From Corynebacterium yudongzhengii (GTDB lineage: Bacteria > Actinomycetota > Actinomycetes > Mycobacteriales > Mycobacteriaceae), in NCBI RefSeq assembly GCF_003065405.1, contig NZ_CP026947.1, forward strand, positions 1,674,001 through 1,738,000: a stretch of 64,000 nucleotides of DNA, given 5' to 3'. Every line of letters begins with the position of its first letter. The first letter of the stretch is position 1. Positions 1 to 7,912 of this stretch are shown piece after piece. Made by a program: the position numbers and the translations under genes. The notes under the pieces are model-generated. The model searched no databases. It was not told the DNA's origin and saw only the letters and a program-made list of their open reading frames with translations.

Positions 1-468
1 CTCACGGAAGATGCGCACGACCTCCGGGCCGGTGCCCCAGGTGAGGTGGAAGCGCGGCACGGTGTTGCCGTGGCCGGAGGCGTCGCCGGAGCCGCGTTCG
101 GCCCAGCCGACTGTGGGCACCAACCGTAGCCCCAGCTCCCTGAGGTAGTCGCGCTTCTCGTTGGCGGCGAAGCGCACGTATTCGTGGCCCCATTTCTTTG
201 GCCAGTTGTCGTTGTCGGCGTCATCATAATCGGCCGAGTTGGCCCAGTCGCGCCAGGCGAGCTCCTCGGTGTCTTTGACCCCCATGAGCTTCTGCTCCGG
301 GGAGCCGACGAGGAAGAGCCCGCCGAGCGACCAGAACGCCTGGCCGCCCAGGTTGGCCCGGTTTTCCTGATCCAGCACGGTGACGCGCCGGCCGCCCTTC
401 GCCGCCTCGTAGGCCGCGACGAGTCCGGCGAGTCCGGCACCGACAATGATGACATCCGCTTCGCTCAT
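1..468 (-). CDS. FAD-binding dehydrogenase (N-terminal part, runs off window)
   Basis: Reading starts at the ATG at 468 and is open to the window edge, giving 156 residues of an incomplete protein. The N-terminus carries the dinucleotide-binding motif VGAGLAGLVAAYEAA at about residues 9-23, then ends the beta-2 strand in an acidic residue (VTVLDQE). The next segment has NLGGQAFWSLGGLFLV, typical of the fumarate reductase/ketosteroid-dehydrogenase-like flavoprotein family. It therefore probably binds FAD and oxidises a CH-CH or similar substrate, which cannot be named from this part. It follows the ribose-type operon on the same strand after a gap of about 40 bp, so read-through is possible. 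The family call is good; the substrate is unknown. Confidence 0.8.
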   Translation of the reverse strand, partial: MSEADVIIVGAGLAGLVAAYEAAKGGRRVTVLDQENRANLGGQAFWSLGGLFLVGSPEQKLMGVKDTEELAWRDWANSADYDDADNDNWPKKWGHEYVRFAANEKRDYLRELGLRLVPTVGWAERGSGDASGHGNTVPRFHLTWGTGPEVVRIFRE

Positions 469-510
469 GGTTTTCAACCTACCGCAGCATTGTGTCCCAC
501 GTCACGGGTT

Positions 511-1440
511 TTAGTCCTTGGGAAGGAACTCCGCGACGTTCTGTGCGGTCACGGGCACCACGGCGACGGGCACGACGTCGGCGACGGGTAGGCCGTCGAG
601 AAGCCTTTTGCCCTGCTCGACTGCCTGGACCCCGAGCTGCCAAGGCTGCTGGGCGATGGTGGCGGTCATGGTGCCCTCCTCGACGGCGGCGAGGCCTTCG
701 TCGGTGCCATCGAAGCCGACGATCGCGATCTCCTCGCCCGCGCGGGCCCCGGCAGCCTCGATCGCGCCGAGCGCCATCTCGTCGTTTTCCGCGAAGATAG
801 CGTCGACGTCCGGATGAGCCTGCAGCAGGTTGGTGGCCACGTCGAGGCCTTCCGTCCGATCGAAGCTCGCGGTCTGCTGGGCCACGACCTCGATGCCCGG
901 GTACTCGGCGATGCGGCTGCGAAAGCCCTCTCCCCTATCGCGCGAGGAGGACGAACCCGGGATGCCCTGCAGGATAATGACCTTGCCCTGCTCGCCGATC
1001 GCCTCCGCCAGTACATCGGCGGCCTGCTGGCCGCCGTCGATGTTGTCGCTGGCCACATAAGAGGTCAGCTCGCCGCCATTCGACGTGCGGTCGACGGCGA
1101 TAACCGGGATGTCCTCCTGGTTTAAGGCGATCACGGAGTTGCCGACGGCGTCGGAATCCACGGGGTTGACCACCACGACACCCGCACCCATAGCGGCGGC
1201 GTTGCCCAGCTGGTCGGCCTGCATCAGGGCGTCATCGCCGGCGTCTTGGACGTTGAGCTGGACGCCGAGTTCTTCGGCACGCTCGCGCGCACCGTCGCGA
1301 ACCTGGACGAAGAAGGGATTCGTCTGGGTCGACAGCGCGAGGGTGATCTCGTCTTCCCCGGTGCCCGCCTGGCCGCAGGCAGAAGCGGTGAACGCGGTGG
1401 CTGCCAGCGCGGCGATGGCGACCGTTTTCCTGAGTTTCAT
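511..1440 (-). CDS. rbsB: Ribose-type ABC transporter, substrate-binding lipoprotein
   Basis: This is a periplasmic-binding-protein-like lipoprotein of 309 residues. I chose the ATG at 1440 because AGGAGGA lies just upstream and the protein then opens with a lipoprotein signal, MKLRKTVAIAALAATAFTAS, ending at a lipobox Cys (SACGQ). The mature part has the type I binding-protein fold, with STQTNPFFVQV near the start and VGFDGTDEGL in the C-terminal lobe, as in RbsB. It should hand ribose or a similar pentose to the RbsC/RbsA transporter encoded just upstream. A longer in-frame start at 1485 would hide the signal peptide and is unlikely. No rbsD gene follows. Confidence 0.88.
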   Translation of the reverse strand: MKLRKTVAIAALAATAFTASACGQAGTGEDEITLALSTQTNPFFVQVRDGARERAEELGVQLNVQDAGDDALMQADQLGNAAAMGAGVVVVNPVDSDAVGNSVIALNQEDIPVIAVDRTSNGGELTSYVASDNIDGGQQAADVLAEAIGEQGKVIILQGIPGSSSSRDRGEGFRSRIAEYPGIEVVAQQTASFDRTEGLDVATNLLQAHPDVDAIFAENDEMALGAIEAAGARAGEEIAIVGFDGTDEGLAAVEEGTMTATIAQQPWQLGVQAVEQGKRLLDGLPVADVVPVAVVPVTAQNVAEFLPKD

Positions 1441-1453
1441 GACCGGCGTCCTC

Positions 1454-2419
1454 CTACTGCGACAGGGTCTTGTTGCGGATGACATCGAAGCCCACCGCGG
1501 CGGCGATGACGAGGCCGATGACGATCTGCTGCCAGAAGGAAGAGACGTTGAGCAGGTTCAACCCGTTGCGGATGACCGCGAGCAAAATCGCACCAACAAA
1601 CGTGCCCCAGGCCCCGCCGCGCCCGCCGGCCAGGGAGGCGCCGCCGATGACCACGGCGGCGATCGCGTCGAGCTCGTAGCCCATGCCGGTATTGGGCTGC
1701 GCGGACGAGAGCCGAGCCGTCATGACGAGGCCAGCCCACGCGGCGAAAAGCCCGGAGAGCGCATAGACGCTGATGAGGATGCGGCGCACCGGCAGCCCCG
1801 ACAGGCGGGCGGCTTCCATGTTGCCGCCGAGGGCATACATCGACCGCCCCAGCACGGTGCGCGAGAGGATGAACCAGCACAAAAGCCCCGCGAGCACCAT
1901 CATGATGATGGGCACCGGCACTGGCCCGAAGTCGGCGCCCATCCAGTTGACACCGCTGGAGCTTGCGATGGGCGAGCCTTCGGAGATCACCAGGGTGAGC
2001 CCGCGGGTGATCGACATCATCGCCAACGTAGCGATGAAGGCCGGGAGCTTCCCATAGGCGATCGATAGCCCCACGATCGCGCCCGAGAGCACACCGACGA
2101 GCAGCCCGAGGATCAAAGTCACCCAGCCGGGCAGTCCGGCCTCGGCCCACATGAAGGCGGAGACCATGCCGCCGAGCGCGGCCACCGCGCCGACGGAGAG
2201 GTCAATGCCGCCGGTGACGATGACGAAGGTCATGCCGAAGGCGATAATCGCGATCGCGGCGGCCTGCACGCCAACGTTGATGACGTTGTCGATGGTCAAA
2301 AACGCCGGCGCGGCGATCGCCAGGATGATCACCAGCACGATCAGGCCGACCAGTGCCCCGTTGTTGAGCATCCAGTTTCCGATGCTGCGGGGGCTGAAAG
2401 ACTTCTGAGCAGTAGACAT
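1454..2419 (-). CDS. rbsC: Ribose-type ABC transporter permease
   Basis: This is a polytopic membrane protein of 321 residues from the BPD_transp_2 (RbsC/AraH) family. Hydrophobic segments begin at about residue 20 (ALVGLIVLVIILAIAAPAFL) and recur to the C-terminus. The family signature region FVIVTGGIDLSVGAVAALGG is at about residues 63-82. It forms the membrane channel with RbsA and receives sugar from RbsB. It starts 3 bp after the rbsA stop and ends 13 bp before rbsB, so all are probably one transcript. Confidence 0.92.
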   Translation of the reverse strand: MSTAQKSFSPRSIGNWMLNNGALVGLIVLVIILAIAAPAFLTIDNVINVGVQAAAIAIIAFGMTFVIVTGGIDLSVGAVAALGGMVSAFMWAEAGLPGWVTLILGLLVGVLSGAIVGLSIAYGKLPAFIATLAMMSITRGLTLVISEGSPIASSSGVNWMGADFGPVPVPIIMMVLAGLLCWFILSRTVLGRSMYALGGNMEAARLSGLPVRRILISVYALSGLFAAWAGLVMTARLSSAQPNTGMGYELDAIAAVVIGGASLAGGRGGAWGTFVGAILLAVIRNGLNLLNVSSFWQQIVIGLVIAAAVGFDVIRNKTLSQ

Positions 2420-2422
2420 GAA

Positions 2423-3910
2423 CTAACGTTCCTTCGAGACAGCCAGGGACATCACGTCGTCCTGGGTAGCGGTCGGGTCAAGCTCGCCGGCGATCCGCCC
2501 GCCGGACATGACCAGGACCCGGTCCGACATGCCGAGTACCTCCGGCAGATCCGACGAGGCCATGAGCACCGCGCCTCCCTGGGCGGTGATGTCGTTGATG
2601 ATGGTGTAGATCTCGACTTTGGCGCCGACGTCGACGCCGCGGGTGGGTTCGTCGAGAAGCAACACCGTGGACTCGGCCATCACCCATTTGCCGAACACGG
2701 CCTTTTGTTGGTTGCCGCCGGATAAGTTGCGGATGAGCTGGGCGCTGTCAGCCATGCGGATGCGGAGTCGCTCGGCGACGGTCTCGGCACGCCGGCGCTG
2801 CCCCTTCCGGTCGGCGAGCCCGGCGCGCGCCGAAGAGCGCAGGGTGGCAAGTCCGATATTGTCGCTGACGCTCGCATCCAGGATGAGCCCTTGGTTCTTG
2901 CGGTCTTCCGGCACATGCCCGATGCCGGCGCGGATACCGGCGGCGACATCACCCTTGCGCAACTGCTTATCGCGCACGGTGATCGTGCCGGAGTCATAAG
3001 GATCGGCGCCGACAATGGCACGGATAACCTCCGTGCGTCCCGCGCCGACCAGCCCGGCGATGCCGACGACCTCACCGGCGCGCACCTGCAAAGAAATATC
3101 GCGGAACTTCCCGGCGCTCGAGAGCTTATCGACGTTCAACAGCACCCCTCCGGGGGCACTGGCCTTACGCGGGTATCTGTCGTCGATGTCCCGGCCGACC
3201 ATGAGGCGCACGAACTCGTCTTCGGCGGTGTCGGCGCTGACTTCGGCGACGAAGTGGCCGTCGCGAAGCACGCTGACGGAATCGGCAATGCGGGCGATCT
3301 CGTCGAGGTGGTGGGAGATGAAGACCATGCCCACGCCGCGGGCCTTGAGGTCGTCGACGACGCGGAAGAGCTGGTCGATCTCGTTGCCGGTGAGTGCTGC
3401 GGTGGGCTCGTCGAGGATCAACAGGCGGGCATCCATGCTCAGGGCCTTGGCGATCTCGACGAGCTGTTGGCGAGCCAGGCCGAGCTCGCCGACCGTGGCG
3501 TCGAGGTCCACGTCCAGGCCGATGAAATCGAGTGCTTTTTGGGCTTTCTCGCGCAGCTGGGAGAAGTTGACGATTCCCCCGGTGTGCGGGGTTCGGCCCA
3601 GCATGATGTTCTCCGCCACCGAGAGCGAGGGAACCAGGTTGAGTTCCTGGTAGATGGTGGCGATGCCGTGGGCTTCGGCATCCCGGGTCGTCGCTAGCTT
3701 GGTGGGTTGGCCGTCGATGAGGATCTCGCCGGAATCGGGCTGGTGGACGCCGGCCATCATTTTGATGATGGTGGACTTGCCGGCGCCGTTTTCGCCGAGC
3801 AAGGCCTGCACGGAGCCCGGATACACCGCGACGGAGACATCGTCGATGACGTTGACCGGGCCGAAGGACTTGCTGACGTGTTTCAGCTCCAGGATCGGCT
3901 TCTGACTCAT
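2423..3910 (-). CDS. rbsA: Ribose-type ABC transporter, duplicated ATPase
   Basis: The protein is 495 residues long and holds two ABC domains in tandem, the arrangement of RbsA/XylG/MglA sugar importers. Domain 1 has Walker A GENGAGKST (about residues 38-46) and Walker B LLILDEPTAAL. Domain 2 has a degenerate Walker A (GLVGAGRTE), the signature LSGGNQQK and Walker B VLLLDEPTRGVDVG. A degenerate second P-loop is normal in this family. Its ATG overlaps the stop of the upstream regulator gene by 4 bp, which suggests translational coupling. Confidence 0.93.
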   Translation of the reverse strand: MSQKPILELKHVSKSFGPVNVIDDVSVAVYPGSVQALLGENGAGKSTIIKMMAGVHQPDSGEILIDGQPTKLATTRDAEAHGIATIYQELNLVPSLSVAENIMLGRTPHTGGIVNFSQLREKAQKALDFIGLDVDLDATVGELGLARQQLVEIAKALSMDARLLILDEPTAALTGNEIDQLFRVVDDLKARGVGMVFISHHLDEIARIADSVSVLRDGHFVAEVSADTAEDEFVRLMVGRDIDDRYPRKASAPGGVLLNVDKLSSAGKFRDISLQVRAGEVVGIAGLVGAGRTEVIRAIVGADPYDSGTITVRDKQLRKGDVAAGIRAGIGHVPEDRKNQGLILDASVSDNIGLATLRSSARAGLADRKGQRRRAETVAERLRIRMADSAQLIRNLSGGNQQKAVFGKWVMAESTVLLLDEPTRGVDVGAKVEIYTIINDITAQGGAVLMASSDLPEVLGMSDRVLVMSGGRIAGELDPTATQDDVMSLAVSKER

Positions 3911-4929
3911 GGTTCACCTCCAGGGTGGGTGGGGTTGTGCGCTGCGGGTGTAAAAAGCGTCGTGGCACTAAAACCGCGCAGAGGTTTTGGGGTTTTGCCG
4001 TGGATCATGCCGTCTAAGGCGTGAAAGGCGCGGGTGGCCATTTCGTCGACGTGCTGGTCGATGACCATGATCGGTCGCGGTTGTAGCTGAAAGAGTGGTT
4101 GCGTATCGAACCCGATGACCTCGAGGTCGTGGCCGATGACGAGTCCGCGGCGGTGACACTCCTCGATGACGCCGATGGTCATCATGGAATCCCCGGCCAG
4201 CAGCGCTCGGCATCCGGCGTCGATAAGTTCGCTGGCGCCGCACCGGCCACGCTCTTGGGTATAGCCGCCGAGAAACACGCGTTGTTCGCCTATGCCGAGC
4301 TCCGCGCAGGCGCGGCGGAAAGCCTCGAGGCGGCTACGCCCCGTGGAGGTTTCCATGGGCCCAGAGAGATACCCGATGGGCTGTGCGCCTGCATCGCTGA
4401 ATATGCCGACGGCCTCGGCGATGGAGGCGGCGGCATCGGATGTGATCGTGGGGATGGTGGAACCTTCGAGCTCGCGGTCGATGAGCACGATCGGCATACC
4501 CGAGCGATACATCCCGAGCAGCCGGCGAGAGCAACCCTCGTGTGGCACGCAGATGATGCCGTCGACGCGTTGGTCGGCGAATACTTGGAGTGCATCGGCG
4601 AGGGTGTCCGAGCGTTCCTGACTGTTGGCGATGATCGTGGAAAGCCCCGCCGCGCTAGCTTCGCGCTGGATCGCGGTGACCATGGAGGCGAAGTAGTAGT
4701 TGATGAGGCTGGGCACGACGACCCCGATGGTGTTCGTAAAGGACCTGCGCAGCGCTTGGGCTTGAGCGTTCGGCCGATACCCCATCTCGGTGGCGATGCG
4801 TTGGATGCGTGCGCGGGTGGCCGGCGCCACCGCTGGGTTTCCCGACAGCGCCCGCGAGGCCGTGGAGATGGACGTGCCGGCAGCCTCGGCGACGTCTTTG
4901 AGCGTGGCGCGCTGCGCATCTCTGTCCAT
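3907..4929 (-). CDS. rbsR: LacI-family regulator of the ribose-type operon
   Basis: This is a 340-residue LacI/GalR repressor. The helix-turn-helix is at the N-terminus (TLKDVAEAAGTSISTASRAL, about residues 9-28), followed by the hinge helix and a periplasmic-binding-protein-like effector domain (IGVVVPSLINYYFASMV onward). I chose the ATG at 4929 because it starts just ahead of the HTH; an in-frame start at 5004 would add 25 residues that do not fit the family and would read through the operator. It is the first gene of a regulator-ATPase-permease-binding protein operon, the order I recall for rbsRACB in corynebacteria, so it probably represses its own operon until ribose or a derivative binds. 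Confidence 0.87.
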   Translation of the reverse strand: MDRDAQRATLKDVAEAAGTSISTASRALSGNPAVAPATRARIQRIATEMGYRPNAQAQALRRSFTNTIGVVVPSLINYYFASMVTAIQREASAAGLSTIIANSQERSDTLADALQVFADQRVDGIICVPHEGCSRRLLGMYRSGMPIVLIDRELEGSTIPTITSDAAASIAEAVGIFSDAGAQPIGYLSGPMETSTGRSRLEAFRRACAELGIGEQRVFLGGYTQERGRCGASELIDAGCRALLAGDSMMTIGVIEECHRRGLVIGHDLEVIGFDTQPLFQLQPRPIMVIDQHVDEMATRAFHALDGMIHGKTPKPLRGFSATTLFTPAAHNPTHPGGEP

Positions 4930-4974
4930 GATTCCGCCTTTGCGGCTCGTTGAGAATGACGTGGTCAACGCACG

Positions 4975-5001
4975 TGCAATCGTTTGCTGCAATCGTTTGC
5001 A
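4975..5001. promoter_or_regulatory. Tandem LacI-type operator upstream of rbsR
   Basis: The 13-mer TGCAATCGTTTGC occurs twice head to tail with no spacer (4975-4987 and 4988-5000). The second copy is completed by an A to TGCAATCGTTTGCA. Each copy is a near palindrome with the CG centre and TGCAA/TTGCA arms typical of LacI-family operators. It sits about 45 bp ahead of the regulator start, where a repressor would block the operon promoter. Autoregulation is inferred. Confidence 0.72.
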
Positions 5002-5220
5002 CAAGCGTAGCGCGCAGAGTTCCGCGCCGTCAATGCCTCAGGCCACCGGGGACATGTCAGTGTTAGGTAGGACTCATAGCTGGTGGACAAGCTTGTCGAC
5101 GATCTCCGCCGCCGACTTCAACGAGCTCAGCGGTTTTTACGCGGCGAGAAACCCGAGTCTGCCGGCGGCCAGTTTGCTGAGCGCATTCATAGGGCCATGG
5201 TATGTGCCAGACTGGGGTTT

Positions 5221-5856
5221 GTGTTTCGACTTCCGGATATTCTGCGCCGTGTTTTCCACCGTTCATCCGAGCAGTCTTCCCACTCGGCTGCGGCTTTACC
5301 CGAGGAGGCGTCGTGGCTAATTGTGGGCTTGGGCAATCCAGGACCCCAGTATGAGTTGACGCGTCATAACGTGGGTTTTCTCGCGGCCGACCGGCTGGCC
5401 GGCGAGTTTTCTGCCGTGCCGGGATTTCAGGCCGAGGCGGCCGCAACGGAGGAAGCCGTGGTGATTAAGCCACAGACGTTTATGAACCTCTCGGGCGAGG
5501 CGGTGCGGGCGGTCGTCGAGAAGTACGGCATCGCCCCGGAGCACGTGGTGGTCATCCACGACGAGCTGGACCTGCCCGCCGGGACCGTGCGACTGAAGAA
5601 GGGCGGCAATGAAAACGGACATAACGGGTTGAAGTCGATTACGCAGCACCTCGGCACGCGGGATTATGTGCGGGTGCGCATTGGCATCTCCCGGCCACCT
5701 AAGGGGATGAAGGTTCCCGACTACGTCCTCTCCCCGCTGGGCAATGAGAAGGAACGCTTCGAGCAGGCCTTCGAGAACGCGGCGGAAGGTGCCCATCTCG
5801 TAGTTACGGAGGGCTTATCGAGAGCTCAGAATCAGATTCACGGACGCCGTAAATGA
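5221..5856 (+). CDS. pth: Peptidyl-tRNA hydrolase
   Basis: It cleaves the ester bond of peptidyl-tRNA released from stalled ribosomes. The family core starts with WLIVGLGNPG and includes TRHNVGF (catalytic His), KPQTFMNLSGEAV (conserved Asn), HDELDLP (catalytic Asp) and GGNENGHNGLKSI, all in the usual order. The start is uncertain: GTG at 5221 gives 211 residues with a short basic leader like those of corynebacterial homologues, ATG at 5197 adds 8 residues, and an ATG at 5083 would add 46. The gene stands alone, divergent from the rbs operon. Confidence 0.9.
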   Translation: MFRLPDILRRVFHRSSEQSSHSAAALPEEASWLIVGLGNPGPQYELTRHNVGFLAADRLAGEFSAVPGFQAEAAATEEAVVIKPQTFMNLSGEAVRAVVEKYGIAPEHVVVIHDELDLPAGTVRLKKGGNENGHNGLKSITQHLGTRDYVRVRIGISRPPKGMKVPDYVLSPLGNEKERFEQAFENAAEGAHLVVTEGLSRAQNQIHGRRK

Positions 5857-6035
5857 GAAAACCTCATGCCCAGTCCACGGAGGCGTCATTCGCGCTGCCC
5901 GGTGGGATGACTGTTCGTAGGCGGGTTGTGTGGGCGCTTGCCAGGAGCAGGTGCGGGGTATGCACTTAGTTTCGGTACCGATACTTGATCCCGCAGGTGC
6001 CACAACCCCCTCCCCTACTCCGAACAGAGAACACC

Positions 6036-6197
6036 ATGAACATCCAGCCCATTATCGCCTCCGTGATTGCCGCGGTGACCGCCTTCTTCGGTGGCGTCGC
6101 CCCGCGCGGTTCCTCGCTGCCCATCAACAACACCATCGCCGACACCACCGATGACTCTTTCGGCTACGACGACGATCGGGACGACTGGGAAGACTAA
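6036..6197 (+). CDS. Small putative secreted acidic peptide
   Basis: This is a 53-residue open frame starting at the ATG at 6036. The first half (PIIASVIAAVTAFFGGVAP) is hydrophobic like a signal peptide or membrane anchor. The second half is short and strongly acidic (DDSFGYDDDRDDWED at the C-terminus). A purine-rich stretch, GAACAGAGAA, precedes the ATG. A strong rho-independent terminator follows at 6233-6290, which supports a real short transcript. I do not recognise the family. It could be an exported peptide or a small membrane protein. Confidence 0.55.
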   Translation: MNIQPIIASVIAAVTAFFGGVAPRGSSLPINNTIADTTDDSFGYDDDRDDWED

Positions 6198-6232
6198 TCC
6201 CTTCTGGCATCGTCTGCCGTCTTGAGTTTTCG

Positions 6233-6290
6233 CACCTCCCCCTTATCCGGATGCTGGTCCAGGCCTCCGGGTGAGGGGGAGGTGTTTTCG
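6233..6290 (+). terminator. Rho-independent terminator after the small peptide gene
   Basis: Arms CACCTCCCCC (6233-6242) and GGGGGAGGTG (6275-6284) pair perfectly, with further inner pairing, and are followed by TTTTCG. This ends the transcript of the 53-residue peptide. Confidence 0.8.
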
Positions 6291-6380
6291 TGGGTGTTTT
6301 CTTGGGCGGGCGCTTCGGGGACGCGCGCTGCACAGCAGGTCGCGGAGGGATAGGCAGCCTAGTCGACATACAGCGGTATT

Positions 6381-6481
6381 GCGTTCGCACGCCTGGTCGA
6401 AATCACCCCCATATAAACGAGTCTCGCGCGGTCGAAACGAACACTCCTTTCTATAGCCCTGCTTTCGACCAGCGCTACCGC
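6381..6481. repeat. Interspersed ~100-bp imperfect palindrome, copy 1
   Basis: The unit opens with CCTGGTCGAAA near its left edge and closes with TTTCGACCAGCGCTACCGC. The inner parts CCCATATAAACGAGTC and ACTCCTTTCTATAGCCC recur in the other copies at 24.5, 24.7, 53.3 and 53.5 kb. It lies in the gene-free stretch 6198-6556, which holds only this repeat and the terminator. Confidence 0.75.
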
Positions 6482-6556
6482 ACCATACGAATACGGACCC
6501 CCAACCGACGCCTCAAGCAGTTCGCGCAGCAGGTACACCCGCCACGCCCAGAACCC

Positions 6557-7105
6557 CTAGTGGTTACCGACCAGCTTTTCCAGCTCGTCGAGCGTCTTGG
6601 TGAGCTGCTCGCCCTGGTGCGCCTCGGGCTCGAGCCCGTTGTCACCGAAGTCAGTGGCCAAACGCAGGGCGATCTGCGCACGGGCCTGCGGCATGTACAG
6701 GTTGGCGACGGCCGGCCGCCACGCCTCCACCGCGCGCACGCCGCCCTCTGCGCCATAGCTGACAAAGGCGACGGGCTTGCCCACCCACTCGCCGCCGAGT
6801 GAGTCAAACGCGTTCTTCATCGGGCCTGGAACACTGTGGTTGTACTCCGGGGTGACGAACAAGAAGCCGTCGCACTCGTCGATCGCCTGGGAGAAGCGGG
6901 TGACGTGCTCGTCGTCGTAGGTCTTGTTCGCGGCTGCCGGCGGGATCGCCGCCGACATCAGCGGCAGGACGTGATCCACGAGGTCAATCACGCGGTATTC
7001 AATATCGCGCTCCTTGGCGGCCTCGACGATCCAGTCGCGTACCTGCTCACCGGCGCGGCCTTCGCGCACGCTGCCGACGAAAACTCCGATGGTCGACTCC
7101 GTCAT
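6557..7105 (-). CDS. NAD(P)H-dependent FMN reductase
   Basis: This is a 182-residue flavodoxin-fold protein of the NADPH-dependent FMN reductase/chromate reductase family. The FMN phosphate loop is GSVREGRAGEQV near residue 11, and the conserved isoalloxazine-contacting segment TPEYNHSVPGPMKNAFD lies at about residues 84-100. It should reduce FMN or quinone-like acceptors using NAD(P)H in the cytoplasm. It is a single gene on the minus strand, divergent from the lipoprotein at 7380. Its physiological acceptor is not visible in the sequence. Confidence 0.87.
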   Translation of the reverse strand: MTESTIGVFVGSVREGRAGEQVRDWIVEAAKERDIEYRVIDLVDHVLPLMSAAIPPAAANKTYDDEHVTRFSQAIDECDGFLFVTPEYNHSVPGPMKNAFDSLGGEWVGKPVAFVSYGAEGGVRAVEAWRPAVANLYMPQARAQIALRLATDFGDNGLEPEAHQGEQLTKTLDELEKLVGNH

Positions 7106-7379
7106 GGCTCAACCTTTCTGTAGACAGTGCTTCTTGGTGAGCCCACCCTACCGATACGCGGCCAGATTAAACTTCCTTCATCATCCGTTCATCCTCTGCT
7201 CATAACGGCTGTAGAGAAGATTTTTCTTATTCCTACAGGCCACACACGCTTTTCTACGTGCAACTTCAACCTTTATAGTGGATGACGTACCTGCCGGACG
7301 CGGTGAACATGACCACCTAACCGGCTCCCGCGAACGGTGCGTCACAGAGAAGACGTGCCGAGTAAGGAGTAGCAACACA

Positions 7380-7778
7380 ATGCTCAACCGCAAGCTCACT
7401 ATGACCGCTGTCGCCGCGGCCGCTGGCTTCGCGCTCGTCGCCTGCGGGGGCCAGGACAACGCCCCGGCACAGAATGAGCAGTCCAACCAGCAGACCAACG
7501 AGCAGAGCCAGCCCCAGGATCAGAACCAGGACCAGACGCAGGATCAGAGCCAGGACCAGAGCTCTGCCGAGACCCTCAGCCAGGACGAGGCTGAGCAGAT
7601 CGCCCTGGACGATGCCGGTGTGACCCGCGAGGATGTCACCCAGTGGGATCGCTCCGAGCTCGACCAGGATGACGGAGTCCAGATGTGGGAGATCGAGTTC
7701 GACGTCAACCAGTCTGAGTACGAGTACGACATCGACGCTGTCTCCGGCGACATCCTGCAGAAGGACTTCGATAATTAA
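7380..7778 (+). CDS. PepSY-domain-like lipoprotein
   Basis: This is a 132-residue exported lipoprotein. The ATG at 7380 follows AAGGAG and opens a signal with lipobox LVAC (Cys at about residue 22). A low-complexity linker rich in Gln, Asp, Asn and Ser follows (residues 25-60). The C-terminal half (LSQDEAEQIALDDAG and later WEIEFDVNQSEYEYDIDA) has the pattern of a PepSY domain, a small alpha/beta module often found on extracytoplasmic proteins that modulate peptidases. The gene is monocistronic with its own terminator. The function beyond envelope localisation is unknown. Confidence 0.78.
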   Translation: MLNRKLTMTAVAAAAGFALVACGGQDNAPAQNEQSNQQTNEQSQPQDQNQDQTQDQSQDQSSAETLSQDEAEQIALDDAGVTREDVTQWDRSELDQDDGVQMWEIEFDVNQSEYEYDIDAVSGDILQKDFDN

Positions 7779-7792
7779 GGAAGCACCACCGG

Positions 7793-7820
7793 CCCCGCCT
7801 CGCGCGGGGTCTTTTTCTTT
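7793..7820 (+). terminator. Terminator after the PepSY-like lipoprotein
   Basis: CCCCGC and GCGGGG form a short GC-rich stem with a 5-nt loop, followed at once by TCTTTTTCTTTT. Confidence 0.8.
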
Positions 7821-7912
7821 TCGTCTTCCTTTTTAAATTGGAGAGACGGATACCCGTCGCGAAGCAAACCGATTGCCCCGCAGCCACCTTGCGGCGCTAC
7901 GATAAGGGGCTT

